Of a DNA stretch of 64,000 nucleotides, positions 16,145 to 24,255 are shown piece by piece. The DNA comes from Bog-756 sp963738545 (GTDB lineage: Bacteria > Actinomycetota > Acidimicrobiia > Acidimicrobiales > RAAP-2): contig CAVTXA010000007.1 of the NCBI GenBank assembly GCA_963738545.1, forward strand, positions 1-64,000. Reading direction: 5' to 3'. Within the stretch, counting starts at the first letter, position 1. Each line of letters starts with the position of its first letter. Position numbers and translations under genes: made by a program. Below the pieces are notes generated by a model. That model searched no databases. It was given only the letters and a program-made list of their open reading frames with translations, and was not told the origin of the DNA.

Positions 16145-16717
16145 CTATCGGCCCGAGCCTTTCACCAGACCCATCCAGCTTCCCGAAGCACCCTGGAGTC
16201 GCGTCCCATCAAACATCCAAAGCGCCGTGCTCTCGATAATTGAGGAAGCCAGTTCGTCTGGTAGAGCGAACGACCCACCGAGTCCAATCGCAACGTCGTA
16301 GGCGTGCAGGGCCATCTCGTACGCAGTTCTCGAACGCCAATCGGCGAGGCTGAGGGTCACGATCCCATCAGATGCCGTCCGGTCCTGCGGAGAGTCGCGG
16401 GCGATGGCAACAAGCAGGGCGGAGACACCTCGTAGTCCCCTCAAGAGGTCAACCGGGCTTGCCGTCGCCTTGGCATGCATGGGAGCGAAGGGGAGAAAGC
16501 CAGAATCTGCCTCTGCGCCAATCCGGAGTGCAAAGGAGTGAACGCAGTCGATCGTGTGGTCGATCGTCTGCCAGCAGGTCCAGGCAAGCGAACCGGCTGG
16601 CCGTGCCCAGTCCTGGTCGGCCACGTGCTCCAATGCTGAGAATGAAGCGTTCAGAGTCTCAACAAGTTCGCCGTCCGTCACGGTGGAAGTCTTGCCTCCC
16701 CGGGTTGTGGCGTCCAT
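16145..16717 (-). CDS. DinB / mycothiol-dependent maleylpyruvate isomerase N-terminal (MDMPI) type protein
   Basis: About 190 residues from ATG 16717; an in-frame GTG at 16762 would add 15. The predicted four-helix bundle carries the MDMPI-type metal-site pattern: 'CWQTIDHTIDCVHSFALRIG' gives a His in helix two, and 'YEMALHAYDVAIGLG' gives the C-terminal His that is typical of mycothiol-dependent transferases. Such proteins use mycothiol as a thiol cofactor in isomerase or detoxification reactions; the substrate here is unknown. The DNA is less GC-rich than surrounding core genes. It is co-oriented with the APH-like gene but separated from it by 95 bp. Confidence 0.75.
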   Translation of the reverse strand: MDATTRGGKTSTVTDGELVETLNASFSALEHVADQDWARPAGSLAWTCWQTIDHTIDCVHSFALRIGAEADSGFLPFAPMHAKATASPVDLLRGLRGVSALLVAIARDSPQDRTASDGIVTLSLADWRSRTAYEMALHAYDVAIGLGGSFALPDELASSIIESTALWMFDGTRLQGASGSWMGLVKGSGR

Positions 16718-16795
16718 CATCAACGTGCCGTTGAGGGGGAGGCCGACAACCGCCCACGACACCGGGGTTAGGGGACGGTCGGTGAGCCCTCAAGG

Positions 16796-17155
16796 CTAAT
16801 CGAACGGAACGACGCCAAAGCCCTCCACGCGACCACCAGTGCCGTCGAGCCGGGCTTCTCCAGCCCGACCGTCAGGCAATCTCAATTCGAGCCGTTCTGC
16901 GATCATGGCCTGGGCGTCAGTCTCTGAGATCTCGATATGACCGTCCCACGAGGTCTGGCCCTCGAAGGGTTCATCCTCGTTCCCGAGGGTTTGGATCACC
17001 GACACGCTGGAGTAGCCGACCAGCCGAGCCGAGGTCTCTAGCCTCTTGGCCCCGTTGGCCCACACCTCGACAATTCCGATGTAGTGCTTCCGCCGTTCCT
17101 TCACGATGTCGACGGTAGCCCCGGGAGGCGGAGAAATCTTCTTAGAGTCCCCCAC
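16796..17155 (-). CDS. Hypothetical protein, no recognised family
   Basis: Roughly 119 residues from a GTG start at 17155 or 17158; the frame stays open to 17242, but the upstream part is Ser/Arg-rich and unconvincing. The sequence alternates charged and hydrophobic residues as a small alpha/beta protein would ('HYIGIVEVWANGAKRLE', 'QAMIAERLELRLPDGR'), and the end is Gly-rich. There are no signal, membrane or metal motifs. Composition matches the two neighbouring lower-GC genes. It is probably a real but lineage-restricted gene. Confidence 0.5.
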   Translation of the reverse strand: MGDSKKISPPPGATVDIVKERRKHYIGIVEVWANGAKRLETSARLVGYSSVSVIQTLGNEDEPFEGQTSWDGHIEISETDAQAMIAERLELRLPDGRAGEARLDGTGGRVEGFGVVPFD

Positions 17156-17260
17156 CACTCCACCTCGAGTGCCGGAGTGGGTCGGCCACGAGGTGCTGCT
17201 CGACCTTGGCCTCGACGGAACCTGCATCGCCCCATACGACACCGACGCATTCCCGAGCGA

Positions 17261-18490
17261 TCACAACGCGATCAGTTCGGGGTCCTCATTGACGAGGTGC
17301 GTGACCTTGGGGAGCCTCAGGCTTGGAAGCACCCGGGCCCGACGTTCTCCCGGCCGCCAAGCATGAACCGTCGTCGTACCCACGGAGGATGAGAACAACC
17401 ATCCGCTGCTCGACCACGAGAGGGCCATCGGGCCGAGGTTGGGATTGGTCGGCTGCTCGGAGCCGGCCAGCAGGATGGCCCCGTGGGCGCGGGGGCCGAT
17501 CACGAAGACCGCCTCGGGGTAGGGAATGGCTGGCGTCCCACCCAGGGCCCCCGTCAGGGCAACGGTCGAGCCATCGGGCGAAATCGCCGCGAAGCCGGTG
17601 GTCGTGACATCCGGAGGAAGCTGCACGGCCCGATCCGAGCCGGTCTGCACATTGAAGACATGCACGGAACATCCGGTCACGCAGTGCTGGTCCTTCTCCC
17701 AGACGATCACATTGCCACCGGCACCGATCACGGACGCATTTGCGAACCGACGAACGACATGGCCGGTGAGAGGATTCCAGACTTCCTCCTCATCGGCGGA
17801 GGCTGGAGGAATATCGCCGTAGGGGGGAAGCTCGCCAAGCACCAGGCCGGCCTTGCCGGCGGGACCCATCGGGTGCCACCCTGCCCCTCCCGGCAAGGCC
17901 ACGGCCGCTCCCAGTTGCCTCCCGCTGCTGTCGATCAAATGGACGCTTCCCATCTGGGGTGCGTTGTAGTTCGAGCATCCGATGATCGGAATACAGGGCT
18001 GTGACCATATCCACGCTTGGTTGCTGTTCGGGCCACTGAACACCCCCTCAGATGGACCTAGATCAATGGGCGCACCGTTGATCCCCTCGGGATAGAGCCA
18101 CGCCGTATTGCCCCGGTTGAGCACGAGCGAGCTGCCGACCGACACCATGGCCAAGTCGTTGCTACCCCCGTAGGGCGCGGGAAGGTCCAGGATCCGGCTG
18201 GTACCGGAGTCCGCGTCGAACACCCGAAGGTCGGTGAGGGCGTAGACGAGTGTTGCCCCGGTGCGGAGGTGGGAGGGCCACGCAGGCTGCGCACTGGTCG
18301 CAACGGATCGGGCGATCGGACCGACGAAGAGGTGGAACCTCAGTCCCAGGCTGGCCAGGAAGACCGCGAAGACAGCCACCATGGTGATCCACAGGGATCG
18401 GAGGCGCCGTCTCCGTCGGCGGGCCTCCTTGAAGAGAAGCTCCAGATTGCGGTCGTCCGCTGCGTTGGGCTCCTCGACCAGCAGGGTCAC
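17261..18490 (-). CDS. Single-pass membrane protein with beta-propeller-like extracytoplasmic domain
   Basis: A 409-residue protein. GTG 18490 opens 'VTLLVEEPNAADD' and lies 31 bp after the gntR stop, so the pair forms an operon. An Arg-rich cytoplasmic stretch 'EARRRRRRLRSLW' precedes one transmembrane helix (about residues 31-52). The remainder is extracytoplasmic and contains repeated strand motifs suggesting a WD40/YVTN-like propeller ('AAISPDGSTVALTGALGG', 'LAMVSVGSSLVLNRGN'), with Cys pairs in 'CIPIIGCSNY' and 'HCVTGCSVHVF' that may form disulfides. No enzyme motif is seen. It is probably controlled by the upstream GntR repressor. Confidence 0.7.
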   Translation of the reverse strand: MTLLVEEPNAADDRNLELLFKEARRRRRRLRSLWITMVAVFAVFLASLGLRFHLFVGPIARSVATSAQPAWPSHLRTGATLVYALTDLRVFDADSGTSRILDLPAPYGGSNDLAMVSVGSSLVLNRGNTAWLYPEGINGAPIDLGPSEGVFSGPNSNQAWIWSQPCIPIIGCSNYNAPQMGSVHLIDSSGRQLGAAVALPGGAGWHPMGPAGKAGLVLGELPPYGDIPPASADEEEVWNPLTGHVVRRFANASVIGAGGNVIVWEKDQHCVTGCSVHVFNVQTGSDRAVQLPPDVTTTGFAAISPDGSTVALTGALGGTPAIPYPEAVFVIGPRAHGAILLAGSEQPTNPNLGPMALSWSSSGWLFSSSVGTTTVHAWRPGERRARVLPSLRLPKVTHLVNEDPELIAL

Positions 18491-18521
18491 GCGATGACCT
18501 CTCCGAGTGGAGCCCGGGGCC

Positions 18522-18869
18522 TCACGGGAGACCCTCGATGATCTGGATGACCTCGTCCCGGCGGTAGCCCTGGTGGCGGCAGTACTCGATGAGATCTCGA
18601 ATCCGGTGCACGACCGCACCTCGCTCGGCCGAACCGGCCACGGTGATGCCCCGTCCCCGCTGAAAGTCGAGAAGCCCCTCCTCCCGAAGGATGTGGAGGG
18701 CCCGCAACACCGTGTTCTTGTTCACTCCCAGGACCGCAGCCAGGTCCTTGGCCAACGGCAACCGGTCGCCAGGACCGGCTTCACCCTCGGCGATCGCCCG
18801 GCGGATCTCGGCGGCCACTTGATCATGGAGAGGAATGGACTCGGCCCTGTCTATGTGGACGCTCAACAT
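18522..18869 (-). CDS. GntR-family (YtrA-like) transcriptional regulator
   Basis: A 115-residue short GntR protein. ATG 18869 is chosen because the winged helix begins at once ('IPLHDQVAAEIRRAIAEGEA'); the longer frame would run into the divergent gene. The helix-turn-helix is 'PLAKDLAAVLGVNKNTVLRALHILREEGLL', read here in parts, followed by the wing 'FQRGRGITVAG'. A short C-terminal helix of about 35 residues replaces a ligand domain, as in the YtrA subfamily, whose members usually repress small membrane-protein or ABC operons and their own promoter. Two palindromes lie in the 32 bp immediately upstream, consistent with autoregulation. Confidence 0.9.
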   Translation of the reverse strand: MLSVHIDRAESIPLHDQVAAEIRRAIAEGEAGPGDRLPLAKDLAAVLGVNKNTVLRALHILREEGLLDFQRGRGITVAGSAERGAVVHRIRDLIEYCRHQGYRRDEVIQIIEGLP

Positions 18870-18871
18870 GG

Positions 18872-18892
18872 TACTAGTAATGATAGATCTAT
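18872..18892. promoter_or_regulatory. Candidate GntR operator between divergent genes
   Basis: The short space between the gntR start (18869) and the divergent LapA-like gene contains two perfect palindromes, TACTAGTA (18872-18879) and ATAGATCTAT (18883-18892), in an AT-rich patch. YtrA-type regulators often bind GTACTA/TAGTAC elements, so this is a plausible autoregulatory operator. It would also control the divergent gene. Confidence 0.5.
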
Positions 18893-18907
18893 TCCGACAG
18901 GGTGTCC

Positions 18908-19207
18908 ATGGTGAACCTCGGTCAGGACCAACCGTCCGGGTACGCTGAGACCGCGGAGACGTCGTCGAGCACATGGGGGATGCGGATGCCGCAACGGGGT
19001 CGGATCGGCGGTGGGGCAATCGTTTCGCTCGTGGGGATCGCTGCGCTGGTGATCTTCATGATCCAGAACACCGAGAAGGTCAGGGTCCACTTCTTGCTCT
19101 GGCACTTCACGTGGTCGCTGTGGATCATCGTCCTCGTTGCCGCCCTCATCGGCGGTCTGGCGTGGTTCGGAGGCGGGGTCGTCCGACGCTATCGACGGGG
19201 CCGGTAG
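18908..19207 (+). CDS. LapA-like (DUF1049) small membrane protein
   Basis: A 99-residue protein from ATG 18908, preceded by ACAGGG; GTG 18902 is an alternative. After a Ser/Thr-rich cytoplasmic leader there are two membrane segments in the LapA pattern: 'IVSLVGIAALVIFMIQNTE' with the family-typical F-x-x-Q-N/T-x-E turn, then 'SLWIIVLVAALIGGLAWFGG', ending in a basic tail. LapA/DUF1049 proteins are small inner-membrane proteins with assembly or scaffold roles in E. coli; the role in actinobacteria is not settled. It shares a very short regulatory region with the divergent gntR gene. Confidence 0.8.
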   Translation: MVNLGQDQPSGYAETAETSSSTWGMRMPQRGRIGGGAIVSLVGIAALVIFMIQNTEKVRVHFLLWHFTWSLWIIVLVAALIGGLAWFGGGVVRRYRRGR

Positions 19208-19287
19208 GGACATACAACGTCTCGGGCCGTTCGATGGCCAGCACCTCGACAGACGGGGCATGTGGTCGATGGGTTCTCGATCCGAGG

Positions 19288-20286
19288 TCACCGTGCTGTT
19301 CTCTGCACCCGTTCCTTGGCCTCCTGCGACGCCCCGGCGGCGTCCAGGGCCAACAGGGCCGCCCCCAGTACCGGCGCAGCGTCCAGGTATTGGAAGGCCG
19401 CCCGGGGTACAGCGGCCCGGACCCGGTGCTCGATCCGTGGGCCGAATCCGGGATGGTCGCTGTGGAACAGTCCCCCACCGAGCACCACGTCGACCTGGGA
19501 CCTGAGCACGCCCAGCCTCGTGGCCGCAGCCGTCACCATGGCCACCACCTCGTCAGCGAGGAAGTCCACGGCTTCGGTGGCCACCGGGTCCCCGGACGAC
19601 GCCGCGTCGATGCACACCCTGGCCAACTCGAACAGCCTCCCGTAGCCGAGGGCTCCCGAGTAGACGTCCGACAGCACCGCCTCCGGATCCACCCGGCCGA
19701 AATAGGCCGGCACCGCTTCGGCGAGGGCCGTGGGTGGGCCCCGACCGTCACGCGAGCGCAGGGCCAGACCGAGTGCCCGCACACCCAGCCAGGAACCGCC
19801 GGCCGCCAGGTCGCCGGACAGCTCGCCGAGCGAGGGGAACCGGACGACGGAACCCTCAGGACCCAGGCCGACGCAGTTGAGGCCCGATCCACATACCACC
19901 CCTACCCCCCATCCCGCGGGAGCCCCGGCGCGGAGCACGGCGAACGAGTCGTTGAAGACCGATGCATCGTCCACCCAGCCACGCCTCCCGATGGCCGAGA
20001 CCAAACGTTCTTCGTCCACCGGCAGGTCCAATCCCGCCATGCAGAACACTCCTCGGCGGGCAATCGGTCGTGAGGCGCTCGTGACTCCGGCGTCGGCAAT
20101 GGCCTCGTCGACCGCGGCACCGACAGCATCCATGGCCACGTCCATGCCGGAGAACTGGTGATTGGACCCTTCCCCGCGGGCCGAGCCGACCAGTGTCCCG
20201 TCGACGGTTAGGAGCCACACGTCGGTTTTTGATGCTCCCCCGTCGACGGCGATCAGCAGGTCCTCGGGCTGTTGGCCGATGATCAT
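19288..20286 (-). CDS. BadF/BadG-type sugar kinase (N-acetylglucosamine kinase-like)
   Basis: A 332-residue ASKHA-fold kinase. The N-terminal phosphate-1 loop 'LLIAVDGGASKTDVWLL', the second phosphate loop near 'VFNDSFAVLRAG', and 'VVCGSGLNCVGLGPEG' and 'DVVLGGGLFHS' are the expected nucleotide-binding elements. Family members phosphorylate N-acetylglucosamine or related amino sugars, or act as dehydratase activators; the absence of the activator Fe-S cysteines favours a sugar kinase. It is divergent from the GH4 glycosidase with 39 bp between starts, so shared regulation and a shared substrate route are likely. Confidence 0.85.
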   Translation of the reverse strand: MIIGQQPEDLLIAVDGGASKTDVWLLTVDGTLVGSARGEGSNHQFSGMDVAMDAVGAAVDEAIADAGVTSASRPIARRGVFCMAGLDLPVDEERLVSAIGRRGWVDDASVFNDSFAVLRAGAPAGWGVGVVCGSGLNCVGLGPEGSVVRFPSLGELSGDLAAGGSWLGVRALGLALRSRDGRGPPTALAEAVPAYFGRVDPEAVLSDVYSGALGYGRLFELARVCIDAASSGDPVATEAVDFLADEVVAMVTAAATRLGVLRSQVDVVLGGGLFHSDHPGFGPRIEHRVRAAVPRAAFQYLDAAPVLGAALLALDAAGASQEAKERVQRTAR

Positions 20287-20325
20287 CGCTCACTCCGGTC
20301 CACACGGGGATGTTACGTTCACCGC

Positions 20326-21609
20326 GTGGGAACGAAGGTGGCTGTGATCGGGGGAGGGAGCACCTACACCCCAGAGCTGGTCGACAGCCTGTGCGACCAT
20401 GAGGACCGGGTGGTCGTTGACGAGCTCGTGCTGGTGGACCCGGACCTCGACCGGTTGGACGTCGTCGGAGGCATGGCCGGTCGCATGTTGCGGCGACGGG
20501 GGTGGACCGGTGATCTGGTCACCACCGACGACCGACGACGGGGGGTTGACGGAGCCGACTTCGTGATCATCCAGCTGCGGGTGGGTGGCCAGGCCGCCCG
20601 GCACACCGATGAAACCCTCCCCGTCGGTTTTGGCTGCCTCGGTCAGGAGACGACGGGTCCCGGAGGGTTGGCCAAAGCCCTGCGGACCGTCCCCCTGGTC
20701 CTCGACATCGCCGAGGAGACAGCCGACCACGGTGCCGCTGGCGCCTGGGTGGTCGACTTCACCAATCCGGTGGGCATCGTCACCCAGGCCCTGGTCGACG
20801 AGGGACACCGGGCCGTCGGCCTGTGCAATGTGGCCATCCACGTCCAGCGTCGTCTCGGTCACTATCTGGGGATCGATCCCGACCGGGTACAGATCGAGCA
20901 TGTGGGGCTCAATCACTTGACCTGGGTGCGGTCGGCCCAGGTCGACGGCGTCGATCGCCTGCCCGAGCTGTTGGCCCAGTTCAGCCCGGAACTCGAGCTG
21001 GAGAGTGGGTCCCCGCCAGGCCTGCTGCGGCTGCTCGGAGCCCTCCCCTCGTACTACCTCCACTACTACTACTGCCTCGACCAGGACGTGGCCGAACAGT
21101 CCGCCCCCGGGTGGCGGTCAAGGGCGGAGGTCGTCGCTGAGCTCGAAGCCGACTTGCTGGCCGAGTATCGCGATCCCTCCCGCGACACCAAGCCCGACAA
21201 GCTGTCCCACCGGGGCGGTGCGTTCTACTCCGAGGCGGCGGTCCGGCTCATTGCCTCGCTGCACGCCGGAACCGGCGACACACAGGTGGTCGATGTCCGC
21301 AATGACGGCGCCGTTCCGGGACTGGCCGACGACGCCGTGGTCGAGGTGACGTGCACGGTTGACAGCACCGGGGCCCATCCACTTCCCCAGCGGGACCTTC
21401 CCCACGAGATGGCCGGGCTCGTCGCCCACTGCAAGGCCTACGAGCGTCTCGCCGTTGCCGCAGCGCGATCAGGGAGCAGGGACACCATGGTGCGGGCGTT
21501 GGTGGCCAATCCACTGGTCGGGCAGTATCCGCTGGCCGAACGCCTGGCCGACACCCTCCTGGCGGCCAATCGCCACTTCCTGCCCCGTTTCTTCCCCGAC
21601 ACGCATTGA
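20326..21609 (+). CDS. GH4 family 6-phospho-beta-glycosidase
   Basis: A 427-residue NAD- and Mn-dependent glycosidase. GTG 20326 is used because it starts right at the Rossmann strand 'KVAVIGGGSTYTPELVDSL'. The metal-site Cys and His can be placed in 'VGLCNVAIHVQR' and 'EHVGLNHLTWV', and 'DFTNPVGIVTQAL' is a family hallmark. GH4 enzymes with the STYTPEL signature usually cleave 6-phospho-beta-glucosides by an oxidation/elimination mechanism. Because no PTS genes are nearby and a sugar kinase is divergent, the phosphorylated disaccharide may be made by that kinase (inference). Confidence 0.92.
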   Translation: MGTKVAVIGGGSTYTPELVDSLCDHEDRVVVDELVLVDPDLDRLDVVGGMAGRMLRRRGWTGDLVTTDDRRRGVDGADFVIIQLRVGGQAARHTDETLPVGFGCLGQETTGPGGLAKALRTVPLVLDIAEETADHGAAGAWVVDFTNPVGIVTQALVDEGHRAVGLCNVAIHVQRRLGHYLGIDPDRVQIEHVGLNHLTWVRSAQVDGVDRLPELLAQFSPELELESGSPPGLLRLLGALPSYYLHYYYCLDQDVAEQSAPGWRSRAEVVAELEADLLAEYRDPSRDTKPDKLSHRGGAFYSEAAVRLIASLHAGTGDTQVVDVRNDGAVPGLADDAVVEVTCTVDSTGAHPLPQRDLPHEMAGLVAHCKAYERLAVAAARSGSRDTMVRALVANPLVGQYPLAERLADTLLAANRHFLPRFFPDTH

Positions 21610-21958
21610 CCTGGCGGGCGGATCTGAAATCGGCGGATTTTCGCCCCTGAGTCCTTGGTTTCGCGCTCTCAGACGCTGTCTCGGCACCCGCAGTGACGCA
21701 TGTGGCCGAAGACCCTTCGGACATGGCACGATTCAAATCGCAGAACTCTCCTCGTACTCGGCTACGGGTTCCCATTCTGTGTCGGTGCCTGGTCGGCAGG
21801 CAGGGGTTGGAAACCGAGCGGTCAGGCGTGAGGGGTGCTCGGGCGGGCGGGTGCGTAGTTGTCGAGGTCATTAGGGGCGCCACACGCCAGTGCGGAGCCG
21901 CAAGGGGTAGGTGTGGGACGGCAGTGATCACACTGATCACAGTTGGTGAGGAGAATGC
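21610..21958. other. Intergenic region, no gene; TGATCACA direct repeat near its end
   Basis: No convincing coding frame is present in this 349-bp stretch; open frames here are short and of shadow composition. Its right end holds a perfect palindrome GTGATCAC (21924-21931) and a direct repeat TGATCACA at 21925 and 21934 (nine-base period). These lie just upstream of a good ribosome-binding site, GTGAGGAG, for the Thr-rich gene. The repeat could be an operator. Confidence 0.5.
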
Positions 21959-22531
21959 GTGGCTACTGAACAAGCGGGTGACGAGACATTCTGGCGGTGG
22001 TCGATCATCGTCGCCGGCGCCGTCATCGTGGCCGGACTGAGTGCCATCCTCTTCGTCGGCAAGTCCTCCGCCCAGAACACGGCGGACTCGGCGACGACCT
22101 CGACGCTTCCGAACGGCCTGCATGTCGTCCCGGGCTCGGCCACACCAGTGCCGATCACGCCCAACACCACTCCCGCGAAGAGCACGAAGATCAAGATCCC
22201 CGCACTCCCAGTGGTCAAGGCACTGAAGCTGCCCCTGGTGTCCGCACTGCCTACCTTCGTGAAGCTGCCCTTTACCTTCGGAACAGCGGGCGCCACGGTG
22301 ACCTCACCCACCAAGTCACCGACGACGACCACGAATACGACGGTGCCACCGACCACCACCACCACGGTGCCACCAACCACAACGACGACAACCACCACCA
22401 CCACGGTGCCACCGACCACCACGACCACCACCACGACCACCACGACCACCACCACAACGACCACGACTACGACCACCACACTGCCGAGTACCACGACCAC
22501 CACGGCAGGATCGGTGACCACGACCACGTAA
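21959..22531 (+). CDS. Thr-rich single-pass membrane protein
   Basis: A 190-residue protein starting at GTG 21959, with GTGAGGAG five bases upstream. One membrane helix at about residues 13-34 ('WSIIVAGAVIVAGLSAILFVG') anchors a presumed extracytoplasmic region. This has a middle of mixed composition (residues 35-117) and then about 75 residues almost entirely of Thr with scattered 'VPP' breaks. Such Thr/Pro tails in actinobacteria are probable O-mannosylation targets or cell-wall spacers. The function is unknown. The opposite strand reads as poly-Val and is rejected as a gene. Confidence 0.75.
   Translation: MATEQAGDETFWRWSIIVAGAVIVAGLSAILFVGKSSAQNTADSATTSTLPNGLHVVPGSATPVPITPNTTPAKSTKIKIPALPVVKALKLPLVSALPTFVKLPFTFGTAGATVTSPTKSPTTTTNTTVPPTTTTTVPPTTTTTTTTTTVPPTTTTTTTTTTTTTTTTTTTTTTLPSTTTTTAGSVTTTT
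22317..22530 (+). repeat. Low-complexity ACC/ACG threonine-codon tract
   Basis: About 210 bp made almost wholly of ACN threonine codons (ACC, ACG, ACA) interrupted by four VPP/LPS-type breaks. The phrase ACGGTGCCACCGACCACC recurs in slightly varied form, so the tract probably grew by slippage or unequal recombination and may vary in length between strains. Confidence 0.8.
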
Positions 22532-22852
22532 TCGACAGGCACGCCTCGCTCGCCGTGTCCTCAGCACACGTACTGCCCGACCGAGGGACTCCAAGCGATG
22601 GCCCGGGACCGGCAGGTACGTGAAGGATCCAGTGCTGATCCAGGTAGCCCTGGAAATCGGTGAGGTCCTCGATTCCGACCGTTTCCCGCGTTGAGGCCGG
22701 TCTCTCATGGTGAAACGACCCCGAGCGCGTCTGCTCGGCGCAGGTGCCCGATGCCGATGGCGTGCCAACACCACCGGGATGGCGACGCTCGTGGAGGCCT
22801 CCGATCTGCCTGCCGCAGGCCGCTCGGCCGGAAGATCTGGCAAGATCACCGC
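22532..22852. other. Intergenic region, nothing recognised
   Basis: The 321 bp between the Thr-rich gene and the small membrane gene contain no frame with believable composition on either strand, and no RNA gene or strong hairpin was found. The end probably contains the promoter of the downstream small gene. Confidence 0.4.
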
Positions 22853-23143
22853 GTGGGTATCCGCAATCAGCCCTTGCGCATCGTCGTTGTCGTCGGTCTT
22901 TGGGCCATGTGGGTGCTGTGGACCATCAACCGGTTCACCAGCACGGTCATCACGTCCATTCCGACCAGTACCACCTGTCCGACCTTCCAGGGATGCTCGT
23001 CGACATCAGCGTCGTCAGTGGCGGTGACCAGGCAGTTCAGCTGGAGCTGGTGGCACTTCGTCTTCACCGTGGTCGGTGCTGTGTTGCTCGTGGCAGCCTC
23101 CATGATGATGCTGCGCACACCCAGGACCGTCGACGAGATCTGA
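22853..23143 (+). CDS. Small two-helix membrane protein, unknown function
   Basis: A 96-residue protein from GTG 22853. Two hydrophobic segments ('IVVVVGLWAMWVLW' and 'HFVFTVVGAVLLVAASMMML') flank a roughly 40-residue loop rich in Ser and Thr with two cysteines ('TTCPTFQGC'). The loop is probably extracytoplasmic, where the cysteines could form a disulfide. The frame upstream of 22853 is of shadow composition. No family recognised; it lies between the Thr-rich protein and the anti-sigma gene and could belong to either surface-related set. Confidence 0.55.
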   Translation: MGIRNQPLRIVVVVGLWAMWVLWTINRFTSTVITSIPTSTTCPTFQGCSSTSASSVAVTRQFSWSWWHFVFTVVGAVLLVAASMMMLRTPRTVDEI

Positions 23144-23249
23144 CTCGTTGGTGGACCACACCTCCACCCTCCGAGCCGCACCGGGACCCGCCCGAGGGTC
23201 CATCGTCAGCGGAGTTCCCTGCCCTGCTGCAACCGACCCCCCGGGACGC

Positions 23250-24065
23250 TCAGTGACGATCCCGCCGCCCTACGTTGTCCATCGTCGGCACGGCAAGTGC
23301 CGCGATGCCCGGCACGTCGACCACTCTGGAGCCGCTTCGGCCTCCACAACATGACCTGGCGTCCGAAGCCATGGCGGCGCCGATGGGCGTTGCGGCGTGG
23401 CCCCACTGCGGGGTGGAATGCCGAGAGCCCGGAAACACGACCCGTCCCCTCTGGCAGATGCGCCGGACCAGCCTGGACGGGGGGACCTCAGGATCGGGGA
23501 CCCACCAGGCCAGAACCATGACCAGCAGGCAGCCGACGACCGCCAGAAGATGCGGGGCCTCGTCGGAGGCCGTCGTCCGGTGGTGGGCCAGGTCGAACAG
23601 GGCCGAGCCAACCAGCAGCAGGGCGGCGGTCGCCACGATCGGTCGGATCGCGGTGGCACGGTAGGGATGGACCGCCGCCACCAGGAAACCGACCCCTAGC
23701 GCCACGCCCACCGCTCCGAGATCACGGAGGCGGTCGCTATCGCCGGACAGCAGCAGTCGGCCGGTGATCACCACTTGGGTCAGCCCCACGATGGCCAGCG
23801 CCACCCGGATCACCACGATCACCCATGACCGACGGTGGGGCATGGCTGCGACCACGGCCGTCCGTACGACGTCAGGAGTGGGAGTGTGGATCTGAGCACC
23901 TTGGAGGCGGTATTGCCGGGTCACCTCGTGGGCGGCCTCGCGCCAGTGACGACAGGCATCGCATCCGGTCAGGTGGAGCTCGACGACATCGGGCCCGAGG
24001 GGAGGGGTCTCACCGTCCAGGGCTACCGAGATGGACTTCCGGATCTCCCCACAACTGTGCTCCAT
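23250..24065 (-). CDS. Membrane anti-sigma factor with zf-HC2 domain
   Basis: A 271-residue protein from ATG 24065. The N-terminus is a zinc-finger anti-sigma domain with H31-x3-C35-x2-C38 in 'ELHLTGCDACRHW'. It is followed by several hydrophobic segments between about residues 80 and 190 ('WVIVVIRVALAIVGLTQVV', 'LLVGSALFDLA', 'LLAVVGCLLVMVLAWWVP'), so a multi-pass membrane part replaces the usual single helix. A Ser/Gly-rich C-terminus follows. It is divergent from an ECF sigma gene; the pair presumably forms a membrane-stress switch in which the zinc domain holds the sigma factor until a signal arrives. Confidence 0.82.
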   Translation of the reverse strand: MEHSCGEIRKSISVALDGETPPLGPDVVELHLTGCDACRHWREAAHEVTRQYRLQGAQIHTPTPDVVRTAVVAAMPHRRSWVIVVIRVALAIVGLTQVVITGRLLLSGDSDRLRDLGAVGVALGVGFLVAAVHPYRATAIRPIVATAALLLVGSALFDLAHHRTTASDEAPHLLAVVGCLLVMVLAWWVPDPEVPPSRLVRRICQRGRVVFPGSRHSTPQWGHAATPIGAAMASDARSCCGGRSGSRVVDVPGIAALAVPTMDNVGRRDRH

Positions 24066-24255
24066 GATCGGGTAGTCGCCTCGGAACCCCGCATTCTTCC
24101 CGGCGATCGATCCGCCAGCCACTCCCCTCCGGTCGTAGGGAACCATCCTCGATGAACCCGGCCGGTGATCCACCCTTCGCGGTTGTACGTGAGATACCAA
24201 CCACTCTCCGCGAAACAAGGTGCCTAGCGACGACCTCCGTCGGTATGGTCGATCA

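Noticed and set aside
15060..17260. Mobile island with attachment site in ssrA
   Set aside because: No integrase and no second copy of the ssrA 3' end were found downstream; only the composition shift remains, and it is kept as a finding.
21937..22542. Poly-valine minus-strand frame opposite the Thr-rich gene
   Set aside because: It is the reverse complement of threonine codons; the plus strand has the ribosome site, signal anchor and plausible composition.
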